Assembly: GCF_002160525.1 (NCBI RefSeq)
Contig: NZ_NFKT01000003.1
Span: forward strand, 186,001-250,000
Direction of reading: 5' to 3'
Source of the DNA: Lachnoclostridium sp. An169
GTDB taxonomy: Bacteria > Bacillota > Clostridia > Lachnospirales > Lachnospiraceae
DNA length: 64,000 bases
Positions 1 through 7,756 of the stretch are shown piece by piece (positions within the stretch are counted from its first letter, which is position 1; each line of letters begins with the position of its first letter). The notes below the pieces were generated by a model. The model was not told the origin of the DNA, did not search any database, and was given only the letters and a program-made list of their open reading frames with translations. A program made the translations under genes and the position numbers.

Positions 1-1
1 A

Positions 2-172
2 GTTCTTCCATTTGATATAGCAAATCCTATTATGCTTACATCACTTGCTACTCTTTTGTTGTTAAGAAGTGTAGAATATAAAAATAGCAGAGAGAAAAGT
101 GGTTTTGTTCTTACCTGTTTAACCGCAGTTTTTGTCTATGTTGTTGTGATTTATAATGTTTTTATAGGATAA
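2..172 (+). CDS. C-terminal end of a membrane protein (partial)
   Basis: An open frame enters from the left edge and stops at TAA 170-172, giving 56 residues. It contains two hydrophobic stretches (about residues 9-21 and 35-55) separated by a charged loop with a KNSREK segment, so the end of an integral membrane protein is likely. The start and most of the gene lie outside the window, so no family can be named. The downstream 100 bases have no gene. Confidence 0.45.
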   Translation, partial: VLPFDIANPIMLTSLATLLLLRSVEYKNSREKSGFVLTCLTAVFVYVVVIYNVFIG

Positions 173-272
173 GCAGCTCCCCATTTATCGGGAAATTGAA
201 CAAAATGACAAATCCTATTTTTTATTACCAACCAATAATAACCCATGATCCTGATGAATTGGGAAGTGAAGT

Positions 273-920
273 ATGAAGATCGAGATTAGAAAGGATTTTC
301 CGCAGCATTTTAAACCGGCATATCCGGAGGAGTTTGATTTGTTTTCTCATTTTGAGGTAACGGCAGGAATACCGAACGTTCTGTTTGCTGTCACGACTTG
401 GAAAGAGAACGGGAAACCGAATGTTTGCTTTCATTCGTGGAGCTGCTTCCACGGAGATAAGACTGCTTTTTTCGCTGTGATGGGAAACTTATATCAGCAT
501 ACCCACACCTATGCCAATATCCAAAGGGAAAAATGTTTTTGCATCAATTTCCTTCCGATAAATTGCTACGATAAGCTGGTAAAAACTATTCACCAAAATG
601 GAATGAATGACGATGAATTTGCGGCAGGCGGCTTTATGGTTGCAAATGCAAAAACTATTCACGCACCTGCGATTAACGAAGCGTTTCTCACTATGGAATG
701 TACTTTGAAAGAAATGCAGGATTTAAGCGGTGCGGGTATTACGGCTATGGTAATCGGGCAGGTACAGCATATATCTGTAGAAGAATCCTATGCACAAGGA
801 TATGAACAGAGATATGGTAAAGATGGATTTATGCTGCTTGTGCCTGCACCGCAGGATCTTATCACCGGGGAGCCGAATCAGTCGGCGATTGCCACCGTGC
901 ATATTGAGAAATATGACTGA
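273..920 (+). CDS. flavin reductase-like (FMN-binding split barrel) protein
   Basis: A 215-residue soluble protein that resembles the flavin reductase / FMN-binding split-barrel family. Its central part (about residues 30-125) has the usual pattern: an NVLFAVTTWKENGKPNV strand pair, a phosphate-binding segment with H-S-W, and a C-F-C-I-N-F-L strand. Such proteins bind FMN and act as oxidoreductases or flavin donors; the substrate cannot be told. The ATG at 273 follows a weak GGGAAG site. A gene for an SRPBCC protein starts 18 bases downstream, so they are probably cotranscribed. The region is AT-rich compared with the phage DNA that starts at 2.1 kb. Confidence 0.75.
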   Translation: MKIEIRKDFPQHFKPAYPEEFDLFSHFEVTAGIPNVLFAVTTWKENGKPNVCFHSWSCFHGDKTAFFAVMGNLYQHTHTYANIQREKCFCINFLPINCYDKLVKTIHQNGMNDDEFAAGGFMVANAKTIHAPAINEAFLTMECTLKEMQDLSGAGITAMVIGQVQHISVEESYAQGYEQRYGKDGFMLLVPAPQDLITGEPNQSAIATVHIEKYD

Positions 921-938
921 TTTGAGGAGGGTGCGAAA

Positions 939-1346
939 ATGGCAACTTCAAATATAAAAGCGCTGATTTCTGGAGAGCTTCGTAAAGTGTGGGAGCTGGT
1001 TTTGAATGTTGAAAATTATGGAGCTTGGAGAAGCGACCTGAGTAAGACAGAAGTTATCAGCGACAAGCAATTCATCGAATATACCAAAGATGGCTACCCT
1101 ACGACATTCACCGTGACGCTTGTTGAGCCATACAGACGCTGGGAATTTGATATGGAAAACAGCAATATGACAGGTCATTGGATCGGTATTTTTACAGACA
1201 AAGGAAATGAAACAGAGATAGATTTTATGGAGTGTGTGGAAGCAAAAAAATGGCCGATGAAACCTTTTGTGAAGTCATATCTGAAAAAGCAGCAGGCACA
1301 GTTTGTTGCAGACATAAGAAAAGCATTGGAGGGAAATAATCTATGA
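939..1346 (+). CDS. SRPBCC (START-like) domain protein
   Basis: A 135-residue protein of the SRPBCC / polyketide cyclase-like fold, which forms a deep hydrophobic ligand pocket. Supporting features are the N-terminal strand, the helix containing VWELVLNVENYGAWR, the following antiparallel strands (VISDKQFIEY, TTFTVTLVEP, RRWEFDM) and a long C-terminal helix. The ligand is unknown. The start follows a good GAGGAGG site. Its TGA overlaps the ATG of the next gene (ATGA), so translation is likely coupled to the DUF3795 protein. Confidence 0.7.
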   Translation: MATSNIKALISGELRKVWELVLNVENYGAWRSDLSKTEVISDKQFIEYTKDGYPTTFTVTLVEPYRRWEFDMENSNMTGHWIGIFTDKGNETEIDFMECVEAKKWPMKPFVKSYLKKQQAQFVADIRKALEGNNL

Positions 1347-1675
1347 AAGATATGATTGGATACTGCGGATTGGACTGCGAAAAATGCGATGCATACATGG
1401 CCACCGTCAATGATGATCAGGCTTTGCGGGAGAAAACAGCGAAGCAGTGGGCAGAGTTAAATAATGCTCCAATTTTGCCGGAACATATTAATTGTGAGGG
1501 ATGTCGTGTGGACGGAGTAAAAACAGTATTTTGTGAACATATGTGTGAAATCCGTAAATGCGCTTTAAGAAAAGGAGTTTCTACTTGCGGAAACTGTTCT
1601 GAGTTGGAAACTTGTCAGACTGTCGGGGCTATTATTTCAAATAATTCTGCTGTTTTGAAGAATTTGAAAGGATAA
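1343..1675 (+). CDS. DUF3795 cysteine-rich protein
   Basis: A 110-residue protein that starts with the IGYCGLDCEKCDAYMAT signature typical of DUF3795, followed by more cysteine pairs (CEGCRVDG, CEHMCEIRKC, CGNCSELETC). The spaced cysteines suggest binding of zinc or an iron-sulfur centre, but no biochemical role is established for the family. It overlaps the SRPBCC gene by four bases. A second DUF3795-type protein follows at 1713. Confidence 0.75.
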   Translation: MKDMIGYCGLDCEKCDAYMATVNDDQALREKTAKQWAELNNAPILPEHINCEGCRVDGVKTVFCEHMCEIRKCALRKGVSTCGNCSELETCQTVGAIISNNSAVLKNLKG

Positions 1676-1712
1676 ATATATGAATAAACAAATTAAAAGA
1701 TGAGGAGGTTTT

Positions 1713-2087
1713 ATGAAACGGAAATTAGGAATTGCCAGATGTGGTCTTGCGTGCTGTTTATGTACAGAAAATGTCGATTGCAATGGGTGCGGTTCAAATG
1801 GGTGTCCAGATAATGATTCTTGTGAGAATAAAAAATGTTCGATTGCAAAAGAACTGACACATTGTTATGAGTGTGAAGAAAATTGCAGGAAAGGATTATT
1901 GAGTAAAATTAAACCATACACATTTACATTATTTGCTAAAAAATATGGAGAAGAAAAGCTCCTGGATTGTTTAGAGAGAAATGAGAAAAATGGAATTGTG
2001 TATCATCGAGAGGGCATACACGGGGATTATGATGATTTTGATGATGTAGAGCGGTTAATGAATTTTATTTTAACAGGAGTACGATAG
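1713..2087 (+). CDS. DUF3795-type cysteine-rich protein
   Basis: A 124-residue protein with about fifteen cysteines in its first 65 residues, arranged as in DUF3795 proteins (ARCGLACCLC, then CNGCGSNGC, CYECEENC). The C-terminal half is helical and charged, with an acidic DYDDFDDVERL segment. A metal-binding role is likely; the function is unknown. The ATG follows GAGGAGG. It is the last gene before a terminator and the abrupt change to phage DNA. Confidence 0.65.
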   Translation: MKRKLGIARCGLACCLCTENVDCNGCGSNGCPDNDSCENKKCSIAKELTHCYECEENCRKGLLSKIKPYTFTLFAKKYGEEKLLDCLERNEKNGIVYHREGIHGDYDDFDDVERLMNFILTGVR

Positions 2088-2134
2088 ATTAAAAGTTGTT
2101 GAGTTATATAATTCTGATATTTTATATTGCCAAG

Positions 2135-2165
2135 AGCATCAGTCAGAAATGATTGGTGCTTTTTT
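2135..2165 (+). terminator. rho-independent terminator at the phage boundary
   Basis: An 11-bp stem (AGCATCAGTCA with TGATTGGTGCT, two G-U pairs) closes a GAAA loop and is followed by six Ts. It sits between the last DUF3795 gene and the first phage tail gene. Confidence 0.75.
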
Positions 2166-2195
2166 GATGCCTGGAAACGGAAGGAGGGGTGTCCG

Positions 2196-4112
2196 ATGTA
2201 CCCGGTGAGCGAGGCGTTCCTGCAGGCGGTGCAGGGGAACACCCGGAAGTATTACTGGACGGGGAAGATAACAACTGCGGCCGGAGCAGAGTATCCTTTT
2301 GATCAGGAGGATATCGTGAAAGGCAGCGGCTATATCACAGCCCAGTGCTGCGGCAATTCGGAGATTGAACTGGGAGCCGTGTACGCGGCGGAGATGGGGA
2401 TCAGCCTGTTCCTGGATATTGACCGGTACACTTTGGAGGACGCGGAAATGGAACTGTCCTATCACCTGCGGCTGGCGGACGGGACTTACGAAGCTGTCCC
2501 CATGGGGATCTTTGAAGTGAGCGAGGCAAACCGGACGGTGCATGTGCTGGAACTGAAGGCTTATGACCGGATGCTCCGCTTTGACCGGGCTTTTAATGGT
2601 TTTGAGACCATCGGAACGGCTTACGGGATGATGGCGCTGTGCAGTACCGCCTGCGGGGTGGAGTTGGCGCAGAGCCAGGCGGAGATTGAGGCGCTTCCCA
2701 ACGGATCGGAACTGCTTTCCATTTACCCGGAGAATGACATTGAGACCTACCGGGACGTGCTGTATTTTACAGCGCAGGTGCTGGGCGGATTCTTCTGCGT
2801 CAACCGGGAAGGGAAGCTGGAGTTTCGGCAGTACGGGGAAACTCCGGTGATGGAGATCTTGCAGAAGCACCGGTTTTCCAGCAGTTTCTCTGATTTTGTG
2901 ACCCGGTACACAGCGGTCAGCTCCACCAACCTGCGGACGCAGACTTCCGAGTATTACGCTTTGGAAGAAGATGACGGACTGACTATGAACCTGGGAGTCA
3001 ATCCCCTCCTGCAGTTCGGACTGGAAGAAACCAGGGCGGAGCTGTGCGGGAACATCCTGACCGCCCTGTCCGCGGTCAATTACGTGCCCTTTGATTCGGA
3101 TACCATCGGGAACCCGGCGCTGGACCTGGGGGATGTACTGATCTTCTCCGGCGGGCAGGCGGACGCCCGGCAGATCACCTGTGTGACATCTTTTACGGTC
3201 AAGATTGGCGGCAGGCAGAGCCTGAAATGTGTGGGGAAGAATCCCAGGCTTTCCCAAGCAAAGTCTAAGAATGATAAGAACATCTCTGGACTCTTAAACC
3301 AGATCGAAGCGGGAAAGATCGGCATCCATACCTTTACCAATGTTTCTGAGTATTCCATCGGAGAGACGGATGTCCGGATCATCAGCATTGAGTTCGCTTC
3401 CAAAGAGGAAAACCACGCCCAGTTCTTCGGGCAGGTAGTGGTGGATGTGGCGGCTGATTCGGTTGCAAGGTCGGTCAATGCCAGCGGCACGATTGTGATC
3501 CCGTTTCCTTCGGCCGGGAGCGGGGCGGCGGAAGGAAATGATGGAACGGGAGACGGTCCGTCCGGGACGGAACCGGAAGCTGGGGATACTGAGGATGGCG
3601 CTGCCGGGGAAGAGACCACGGATATTTCTGTGGATGTAAGTCTGCCGGTGAACTGGACAGAGGACGGGAAGGCGGTCTGCTATGTGACCTTTGAATTGAA
3701 CAACGCGGAGATCCTGCTCCATTATCCGGTGGAGACTTGGCACAGCGGGAAGCACATTCTGTCTTTGTATTATCCGATTGAAAATATCGTGCCGAATATT
3801 ACAAATACCTTCAACGTGTACCTGCGGATGGAGGGCGGTTCCGGCAGTGTGGGGATCGGGGACTGCATCGCTTCCATCAGCGGCCAGGCCATGGCTGCCG
3901 CGGCGGCCTGGGACGGCAGGATCGACATTGAGGAATCGACTGCTTTGTTCGGGATCCGCGGCGGGCTGAAAGCGAAAGGGATTTCGGATACTATTGCTAC
4001 GGAAACTATGGAACTGGTGCAGAGGAGCTATACAGATACCCTGGCGGCAAAGCCGGGGATTGGGGCGTTCTGCCGGCCGGTAACGCTGCCGGGATCCGGC
4101 GGCACAGAATAA
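2196..4112 (+). CDS. phage tail-tip / minor structural protein
   Basis: 638 residues from the ATG at 2196, chosen because it follows GGAGGGG; an upstream ATG at 2127 lies in the terminator and lacks a site. The N-terminal 370 residues, beta-rich with repeated strand pairs such as ELGAVYAAEMGISLFLDI and EAVPMGIFEVSEA, resemble siphovirus tail-tip or baseplate hub proteins of Gram-positive phages. A low-complexity linker rich in G, E, T and D (about residues 440-480) joins a C-terminal beta domain. It is the first phage gene after the left junction and lies 21 bases before the next. The family call is an inference from position and character. Confidence 0.6.
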   Translation: MYPVSEAFLQAVQGNTRKYYWTGKITTAAGAEYPFDQEDIVKGSGYITAQCCGNSEIELGAVYAAEMGISLFLDIDRYTLEDAEMELSYHLRLADGTYEAVPMGIFEVSEANRTVHVLELKAYDRMLRFDRAFNGFETIGTAYGMMALCSTACGVELAQSQAEIEALPNGSELLSIYPENDIETYRDVLYFTAQVLGGFFCVNREGKLEFRQYGETPVMEILQKHRFSSSFSDFVTRYTAVSSTNLRTQTSEYYALEEDDGLTMNLGVNPLLQFGLEETRAELCGNILTALSAVNYVPFDSDTIGNPALDLGDVLIFSGGQADARQITCVTSFTVKIGGRQSLKCVGKNPRLSQAKSKNDKNISGLLNQIEAGKIGIHTFTNVSEYSIGETDVRIISIEFASKEENHAQFFGQVVVDVAADSVARSVNASGTIVIPFPSAGSGAAEGNDGTGDGPSGTEPEAGDTEDGAAGEETTDISVDVSLPVNWTEDGKAVCYVTFELNNAEILLHYPVETWHSGKHILSLYYPIENIVPNITNTFNVYLRMEGGSGSVGIGDCIASISGQAMAAAAAWDGRIDIEESTALFGIRGGLKAKGISDTIATETMELVQRSYTDTLAAKPGIGAFCRPVTLPGSGGTE

Positions 4113-4133
4113 GAATACGGGAGGAGAACGGAT

Positions 4134-5540
4134 ATGGTTTTAAAAGGCGTTATGACGATCGAACTGACAGATGAAAATACCGGGGCGGTGGAGACCGTCA
4201 CGGAAGAGAATATGATCACCGAGGCGGTGAACAACATCCTGGGTTTAAATCCCATGGGGATCTTTTACGCCGCCACCGGGGAGTATGACGATGCCCTGCT
4301 CTGGAACGGGAACCTGCTCCCTATCTGCCCCAACATGATCGGGGGCATCCTGCTTTTTTCCGAAGCGCTGGCGGAGGATGAGGAACTGCTGTACGAGAGC
4401 TCGGACAACCTGCCGGTGGCCTATGCTTCCAATGACGTGAATTCCACGGCCAACCTGGCCAGGGGGAGCCTGAACCTGACGGAGAGCATGGCCATCTCCA
4501 ATGGATATAAGTTTGTCTGGGAGTTTACGCCCAATCAGGGGAACGGCACCATCGCGGCGGTGGCATTGACCAGTTCCTTCGGCGGGGAGAACGGCTTCGG
4601 CAGCCTGACCGGGGACGCCAGCGCCTTCCTGCAGCTGAAGGCGGCGGATATCGGGGCAATCCCGGACGCCAACAAGATGGTGCTGTTTGAGGCGGTGGAG
4701 CTGGATTTTGAGGACAGCCTTTTGTATTCCATCACTTATGAGAACGCGGGTGTCCGGATCCGGAAGCTTCGGATCCCGGTGTTTTCCATCGGCTTAAATG
4801 AGAAACTGGATGATTCCACCTATACGGTGTTGGAGGATGAAGTGCTGACGCCGGAGACTTTTGAGTTCCTGGGAAGCTATACGAAGTACGGGGAGTTTCT
4901 GGACGGGCAGGACGGGTACTGGTACGGGTTCTCCAATGAGGGAAATTCCTCTGGGGACGCCCTGATGCTCTGGATCAAAATCTCCAAGACAGACTATTCC
5001 TTTACGGAAGGGCAGTGGACGCTGTCCAACGCAAAACTGATGGATGTGGGTACCAGGGCGTTGGATTCCTTCCCGGAGCGGAGCGTGAAATGCTGTATCC
5101 GGGGCGGGTATCTGTATGTGCCTGCCTATGACAAGAAGGGGATCTATAAGATCAGCCTTTCCAACTCCACGGATGTGACGCTGATCGAGTTCGGTTTTAC
5201 GTCCAAGTGGAAGCCCTTGTGCGAGACCGGATCCTGCGAGCTGTACCTGACGCTCATCGGGGATCTGATCATCGGTGGGGATTTCCAGATCACGGCGGAG
5301 GACACAGTGATCCAGACTCAGGGAAACGTAAGGCTCAACAATGCCGCAACGCCCTTGTTCCAGTACAAGAATTTCCTGATCGGCTGGGGCGGCAGCTATG
5401 GGAATGAGTACCGGACGGCTTATCTCCTGACGCCGTACCTGGCGTCCATCAACAACCTTTCCTCAGCGGTGGTGAAGACCGTGGATAAAACCATGAAGAT
5501 CACCTACACGCTGACGGAACAACCCGATCCCGTGCCGTAA
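4134..5540 (+). CDS. phage tail-associated protein, possible fibre or receptor-binding subunit
   Basis: A 468-residue protein with no transmembrane segments, starting at ATG 4134 after GGGAGGAG. The sequence begins with MVLKGVMTIELTDENTGAVE, a pattern seen in tail-associated proteins of Clostridia prophages. It then runs through many short strands and loops with repeated GGYLYVPAYD-like and GDLIIGGDF-like motifs that suggest a beta-propeller or beta-helix. Its place between the tail-tip gene and the holin is typical of receptor-binding or tail-fibre proteins. No catalytic motif is visible. Confidence 0.5.
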   Translation: MVLKGVMTIELTDENTGAVETVTEENMITEAVNNILGLNPMGIFYAATGEYDDALLWNGNLLPICPNMIGGILLFSEALAEDEELLYESSDNLPVAYASNDVNSTANLARGSLNLTESMAISNGYKFVWEFTPNQGNGTIAAVALTSSFGGENGFGSLTGDASAFLQLKAADIGAIPDANKMVLFEAVELDFEDSLLYSITYENAGVRIRKLRIPVFSIGLNEKLDDSTYTVLEDEVLTPETFEFLGSYTKYGEFLDGQDGYWYGFSNEGNSSGDALMLWIKISKTDYSFTEGQWTLSNAKLMDVGTRALDSFPERSVKCCIRGGYLYVPAYDKKGIYKISLSNSTDVTLIEFGFTSKWKPLCETGSCELYLTLIGDLIIGGDFQITAEDTVIQTQGNVRLNNAATPLFQYKNFLIGWGGSYGNEYRTAYLLTPYLASINNLSSAVVKTVDKTMKITYTLTEQPDPVP

Positions 5541-5597
5541 GGGAAAAAACTGTCCTGAAAAGGGCAGGCGGCACTTTATATAGAGAAACTGACTGGC

Positions 5598-5622
5598 AGG
5601 CGCTCTTTTGGGGCGTCTTTTC
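5598..5622 (+). terminator. weak intrinsic terminator before the holin
   Basis: An 8-bp stem (AGGCGCTC with GGGCGTCT, two G-U pairs) with a five-base loop precedes a T-rich stretch. It could separate tail from lysis transcripts. Confidence 0.45.
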
Positions 5623-5648
5623 TTATGGGAAAGAGAGGAACAAAAGCA

Positions 5649-6071
5649 ATGAAAGAATTTTGGAACATGATCCAGATGGTATTTGCCGCGGTGGGCGGCT
5701 GGCTGGGGTATTACCTGGGCGGATGTGACGGCCTGCTGCTGGCTTTGGTAGCTTTCTCGGCGGCGGATTACCTGACCGGCGTGATGTGCGCGGTCAGCGA
5801 CCGGAAGCTGTCCAGCAATGTGGGTTTTAAGGGCATCTGCAGGAAGGTGCTGATCTTCCTTCTGGTGGGGATCGCCAATATCCTGGATGTCCATGTCATC
5901 GGCACCGGGTCGGTGCTTCGGACGGCGGTGATCTTTTTCTATATCTCCAATGAGGGCGTAAGCCTTCTGGAGAACGCGGCGCACCTGGGGCTTCCGGTGC
6001 CGGAGAAGATCAAGACGGTGCTGGAGCAGCTCCATGACCGGGCGGAAAAAACAGAAACGGAGGAGAAATGA
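5649..6071 (+). CDS. phage holin family protein (TcdE / holin 4 type)
   Basis: 140 residues from the ATG at 5649, which has the site AAGAGAGGAA eight bases upstream; an in-frame ATG at 5625 lacks one. Two to three membrane helices are visible (about residues 5-40, 60-85 and 90-110), with the family's SAADYLTGVMCA and SNVGFKGICRKV segments, and a charged C-terminal tail ending in EKTETEEK. Holins of this family form membrane lesions that release the endolysin. The amidase gene begins one base after its stop, so the two form a lysis cassette. Confidence 0.85.
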   Translation: MKEFWNMIQMVFAAVGGWLGYYLGGCDGLLLALVAFSAADYLTGVMCAVSDRKLSSNVGFKGICRKVLIFLLVGIANILDVHVIGTGSVLRTAVIFFYISNEGVSLLENAAHLGLPVPEKIKTVLEQLHDRAEKTETEEK

Positions 6072-6072
6072 G

Positions 6073-7044
6073 ATGAAGTTAGTACAGAGTATTTTAACGA
6101 AAAATCCCTGCTATACGGCAGGGAGGAAGATCGCGGTGAAGGGGCTGATGCTCCATTCGGTGGGCTGTCCCCAGCCCAAGGCGTCTGTGTTTATCAATTC
6201 CTGGAACAGCCCGTCCTATGATAATGCCTGTGTGCATGGGTTCATTGACGGGAATGACGGGACGGTGTACCAGACCCTGCCCTGGAACCACCGGGGTTGG
6301 CACTGCGGCTCCGGCAGCAAAGGGAGCGGGAACAATACCCACATCGGGGTGGAGATGTGCGAGCCTGCCTGCATCCGGTATACGTCCGGGTCAAACTTTA
6401 CCTGTTCTGATCTGGCGGCGGCAAGGGCAGTGGCGAAGCGTACTTACGAGGCGGCAGTGGAATTGTTTGCTTACCTGTGCAAACAATACAATCTGAACCC
6501 AGCCGCGGACGGCGTAATCATCAGCCATAGGGAAGGACACAGCCGGGGGATCGCTTCCAACCATGGGGATCCGGAGCATCTGTGGAAGGGGCTTGGCCTG
6601 GGCTATACCATGGACAGGTTCCGGAAGGATGTGAAGGCGGCTATGGGAGGGGCCGGGACAACGGAGCCGGAGAACGGCGGATGGTACCGGGTCAGGAAGT
6701 CCTGGACAGATGCGAAGTCCCAGAAAGGGGCGTTCAAAGTGCTTGCCAATGCTAAGAAGTGTGCGGATGAGAATCCTGGGTATACGGTATACGATGAATC
6801 CGGGAAGGCTGTCTATGGAGGATCGGGATCCGGAAGCGGATTTTCTCCGTATCTGGTACAGGTATCCATTACGGATCTGAATATCCGGAAAGGGTCGGGG
6901 ACGGATTACGGGAAGACCGGGAAATATACCGGGAAAGGTGTCTTTACCATTGTGGAGGAGGCAAACGGACAGGGAGCCTCCCGCTGGGGGAAACTGAAAT
7001 CCGGCGCCGGATGGATCTCCCTGGATTACGCCCGAAGGATTTAA
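6073..7044 (+). CDS. phage N-acetylmuramoyl-L-alanine amidase (endolysin)
   Basis: 323 residues from ATG 6073, which follows GGAGGAG. Residues 10-190 form an Amidase_2 (PGRP-like) zinc amidase: LMLHSVG supplies the first histidine, WHCGSGSKGSGNNTHIGVEM the core, and HGDPEHLW the late histidine. Residues 200-250 resemble a short SPOR-like region (WYRVRKSW, AFKVLANAKKCADE), and residues 260-323 form an SH3b domain (DLNIRKGSGTDYGK, GAGWISLDYARRI) that would bind the cell wall. It cleaves the bond between muramic acid and the stem peptide. It is the last gene of the lysis module. Confidence 0.9.
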   Translation: MKLVQSILTKNPCYTAGRKIAVKGLMLHSVGCPQPKASVFINSWNSPSYDNACVHGFIDGNDGTVYQTLPWNHRGWHCGSGSKGSGNNTHIGVEMCEPACIRYTSGSNFTCSDLAAARAVAKRTYEAAVELFAYLCKQYNLNPAADGVIISHREGHSRGIASNHGDPEHLWKGLGLGYTMDRFRKDVKAAMGGAGTTEPENGGWYRVRKSWTDAKSQKGAFKVLANAKKCADENPGYTVYDESGKAVYGGSGSGSGFSPYLVQVSITDLNIRKGSGTDYGKTGKYTGKGVFTIVEEANGQGASRWGKLKSGAGWISLDYARRI

Positions 7045-7046
7045 AA

Positions 7047-7099
7047 ATAATGGCTGGTGGAGAACTTGATATAGTTCTTTACCGGCCATTATTTTTTTT
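7047..7099 (+). terminator. strong terminator after the amidase
   Basis: A 12-bp stem (ATAATGGCTGGT with ACCGGCCATTAT, one G-U pair) holds a smaller inner hairpin (AGAACT/AGTTCT) and ends in seven Ts. Confidence 0.9.
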
Positions 7100-7168
7100 G
7101 CTCAAAATCGGAATATACAAGAAACTTATACTTAGACCTTCAGAAAAGAAGAATTGGAGGTTAGTCAG

Positions 7169-7333
7169 GTGATTGTTTTAAAATATAAGGATGGGGAGAA
7201 GCCAGAAAAATTGGCTCCAAAGGCAAAAGCCAATATGGAGCACTGTGCAAATTTCCTTGTGAGTATGGTTGAAAAGTATGGGAAAGCTGTTTTGGAGGAG
7301 ATAGAGACAGAGGAGCAGGTTATAAAAGAGTAG
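7169..7333 (+). CDS. small phage protein, first of two homologues that precede serine recombinases
   Basis: A 54-residue protein starting at GTG 7169 after TTGGAGG. Its second half (NMEHCANFLVSMVEKYG, residues 22-38) matches the small protein encoded at 12636-12806 (NMECCAEFMARMIQKYG). Both lie a short distance upstream of a serine recombinase start, here the dead copy at 7443. The function is unknown. A recombination directionality role is possible from position and size but unproven. The gene itself looks intact although its neighbours are decayed. Confidence 0.6.
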   Translation: MIVLKYKDGEKPEKLAPKAKANMEHCANFLVSMVEKYGKAVLEEIETEEQVIKE

Positions 7334-7442
7334 CAGGAGCCGCCAGTCATAGAATTGTGATCCGACGGCTTTTGAGCAAAAAACGAAAAAGGGTGCTGGC
7401 AGACGGAGCAAAGCACGACATAATGAAGTTCCAAGGGATACG

Positions 7443-7514
7443 GTGAAAAGGGGAAAATGCTATATTAACACACGTGTTTCTAATGTTGCTCAGACGGAGG
7501 GCTGGTGGATTTGA
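7443..7514 (+). pseudogene. remnant of a large serine recombinase N-terminus
   Basis: GTG at 7443 opens a frame that reads KCYINTRVSNVAQTEGW and stops at TGA 7512-7514. It matches the start of the intact recombinase at 12978 (KCYIYTRVSTAAQTEGY), including the R-V-S catalytic serine motif. All later domains are missing; the following DNA belongs to another dead gene. It marks the deleted integrase of the first prophage. Confidence 0.75.
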
Positions 7515-7708
7515 AATAGGAGATCGTAAACGTGATCAAGCGGGTCAGCAACCCGGAATATCAGACGATTTTGGAGATGTGATACTTATGCTTTTATTCC
7601 TGGGAGAAGATTGCCGTGGAAATGGATTACGATCTGTGGTATATGCACAAGTTGCATAAGAAGACGTTGGATCAATGCTTCGCTTTTGTACCGGCGGGAA
7701 AGGAATAA
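7515..7708 (+). pseudogene. dead phage sigma-like regulator (DUF1492/ArpU type)
   Basis: From 7523 one frame reads IVNVIKRVSNPEYQTILEM, a TGA stop at 7580-7582, then YLCFYSWEKIAVEMDYD and a helix-turn-helix tail, ending at TAA 7706-7708. This is the pattern of the small sigma-70 region 4-like phage regulators (NPxYQxxLExRYL, WExIAxEM). The N-terminus is missing and the stop replaces the expected arginine codon (CGA to TGA is the simplest route). It is non-functional. Confidence 0.65.
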
Positions 7709-7715
7709 GAAAGAG

Positions 7716-7749
7716 GGCGCATTTCCGGGGATGGAGAATGCGCCTTTTA
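7716..7749 (+). terminator. intrinsic terminator
   Basis: GGCGCATT and AATGCGCC pair around a loop and are followed by TTTT. It lies between the dead sigma-like gene and the convergent membrane protein gene, so it may act in either direction. Confidence 0.7.
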
Positions 7750-7756
7750 AGCAATT

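Larger units (their letters stand above)
2135..7099 (+). mobile_element. prophage remnant: tail-tip and lysis module only
   Basis: Four genes in the order tail protein, second structural protein, holin, amidase form the right end of a siphovirus-like late operon. No head, portal, capsid, tape measure or replication genes precede them in the window, and non-phage genes lie directly to the left. Composition shifts to higher GC at about 2.18 kb. The module ends at a strong terminator at 7047-7099. Confidence 0.7.

Noticed and set aside
23-221. A repeated CAAATCCTATT near 23 and 211 as a possible att duplication
   Set aside because: Only 11 bases, AT-rich, and not linked to any element end.
2196-7044. 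A tailocin or phage-tail-like bacteriocin
   Set aside because: Only two tail-associated proteins and the lysis genes are present; sheath, tube, tape measure and baseplate sets are missing from the window.
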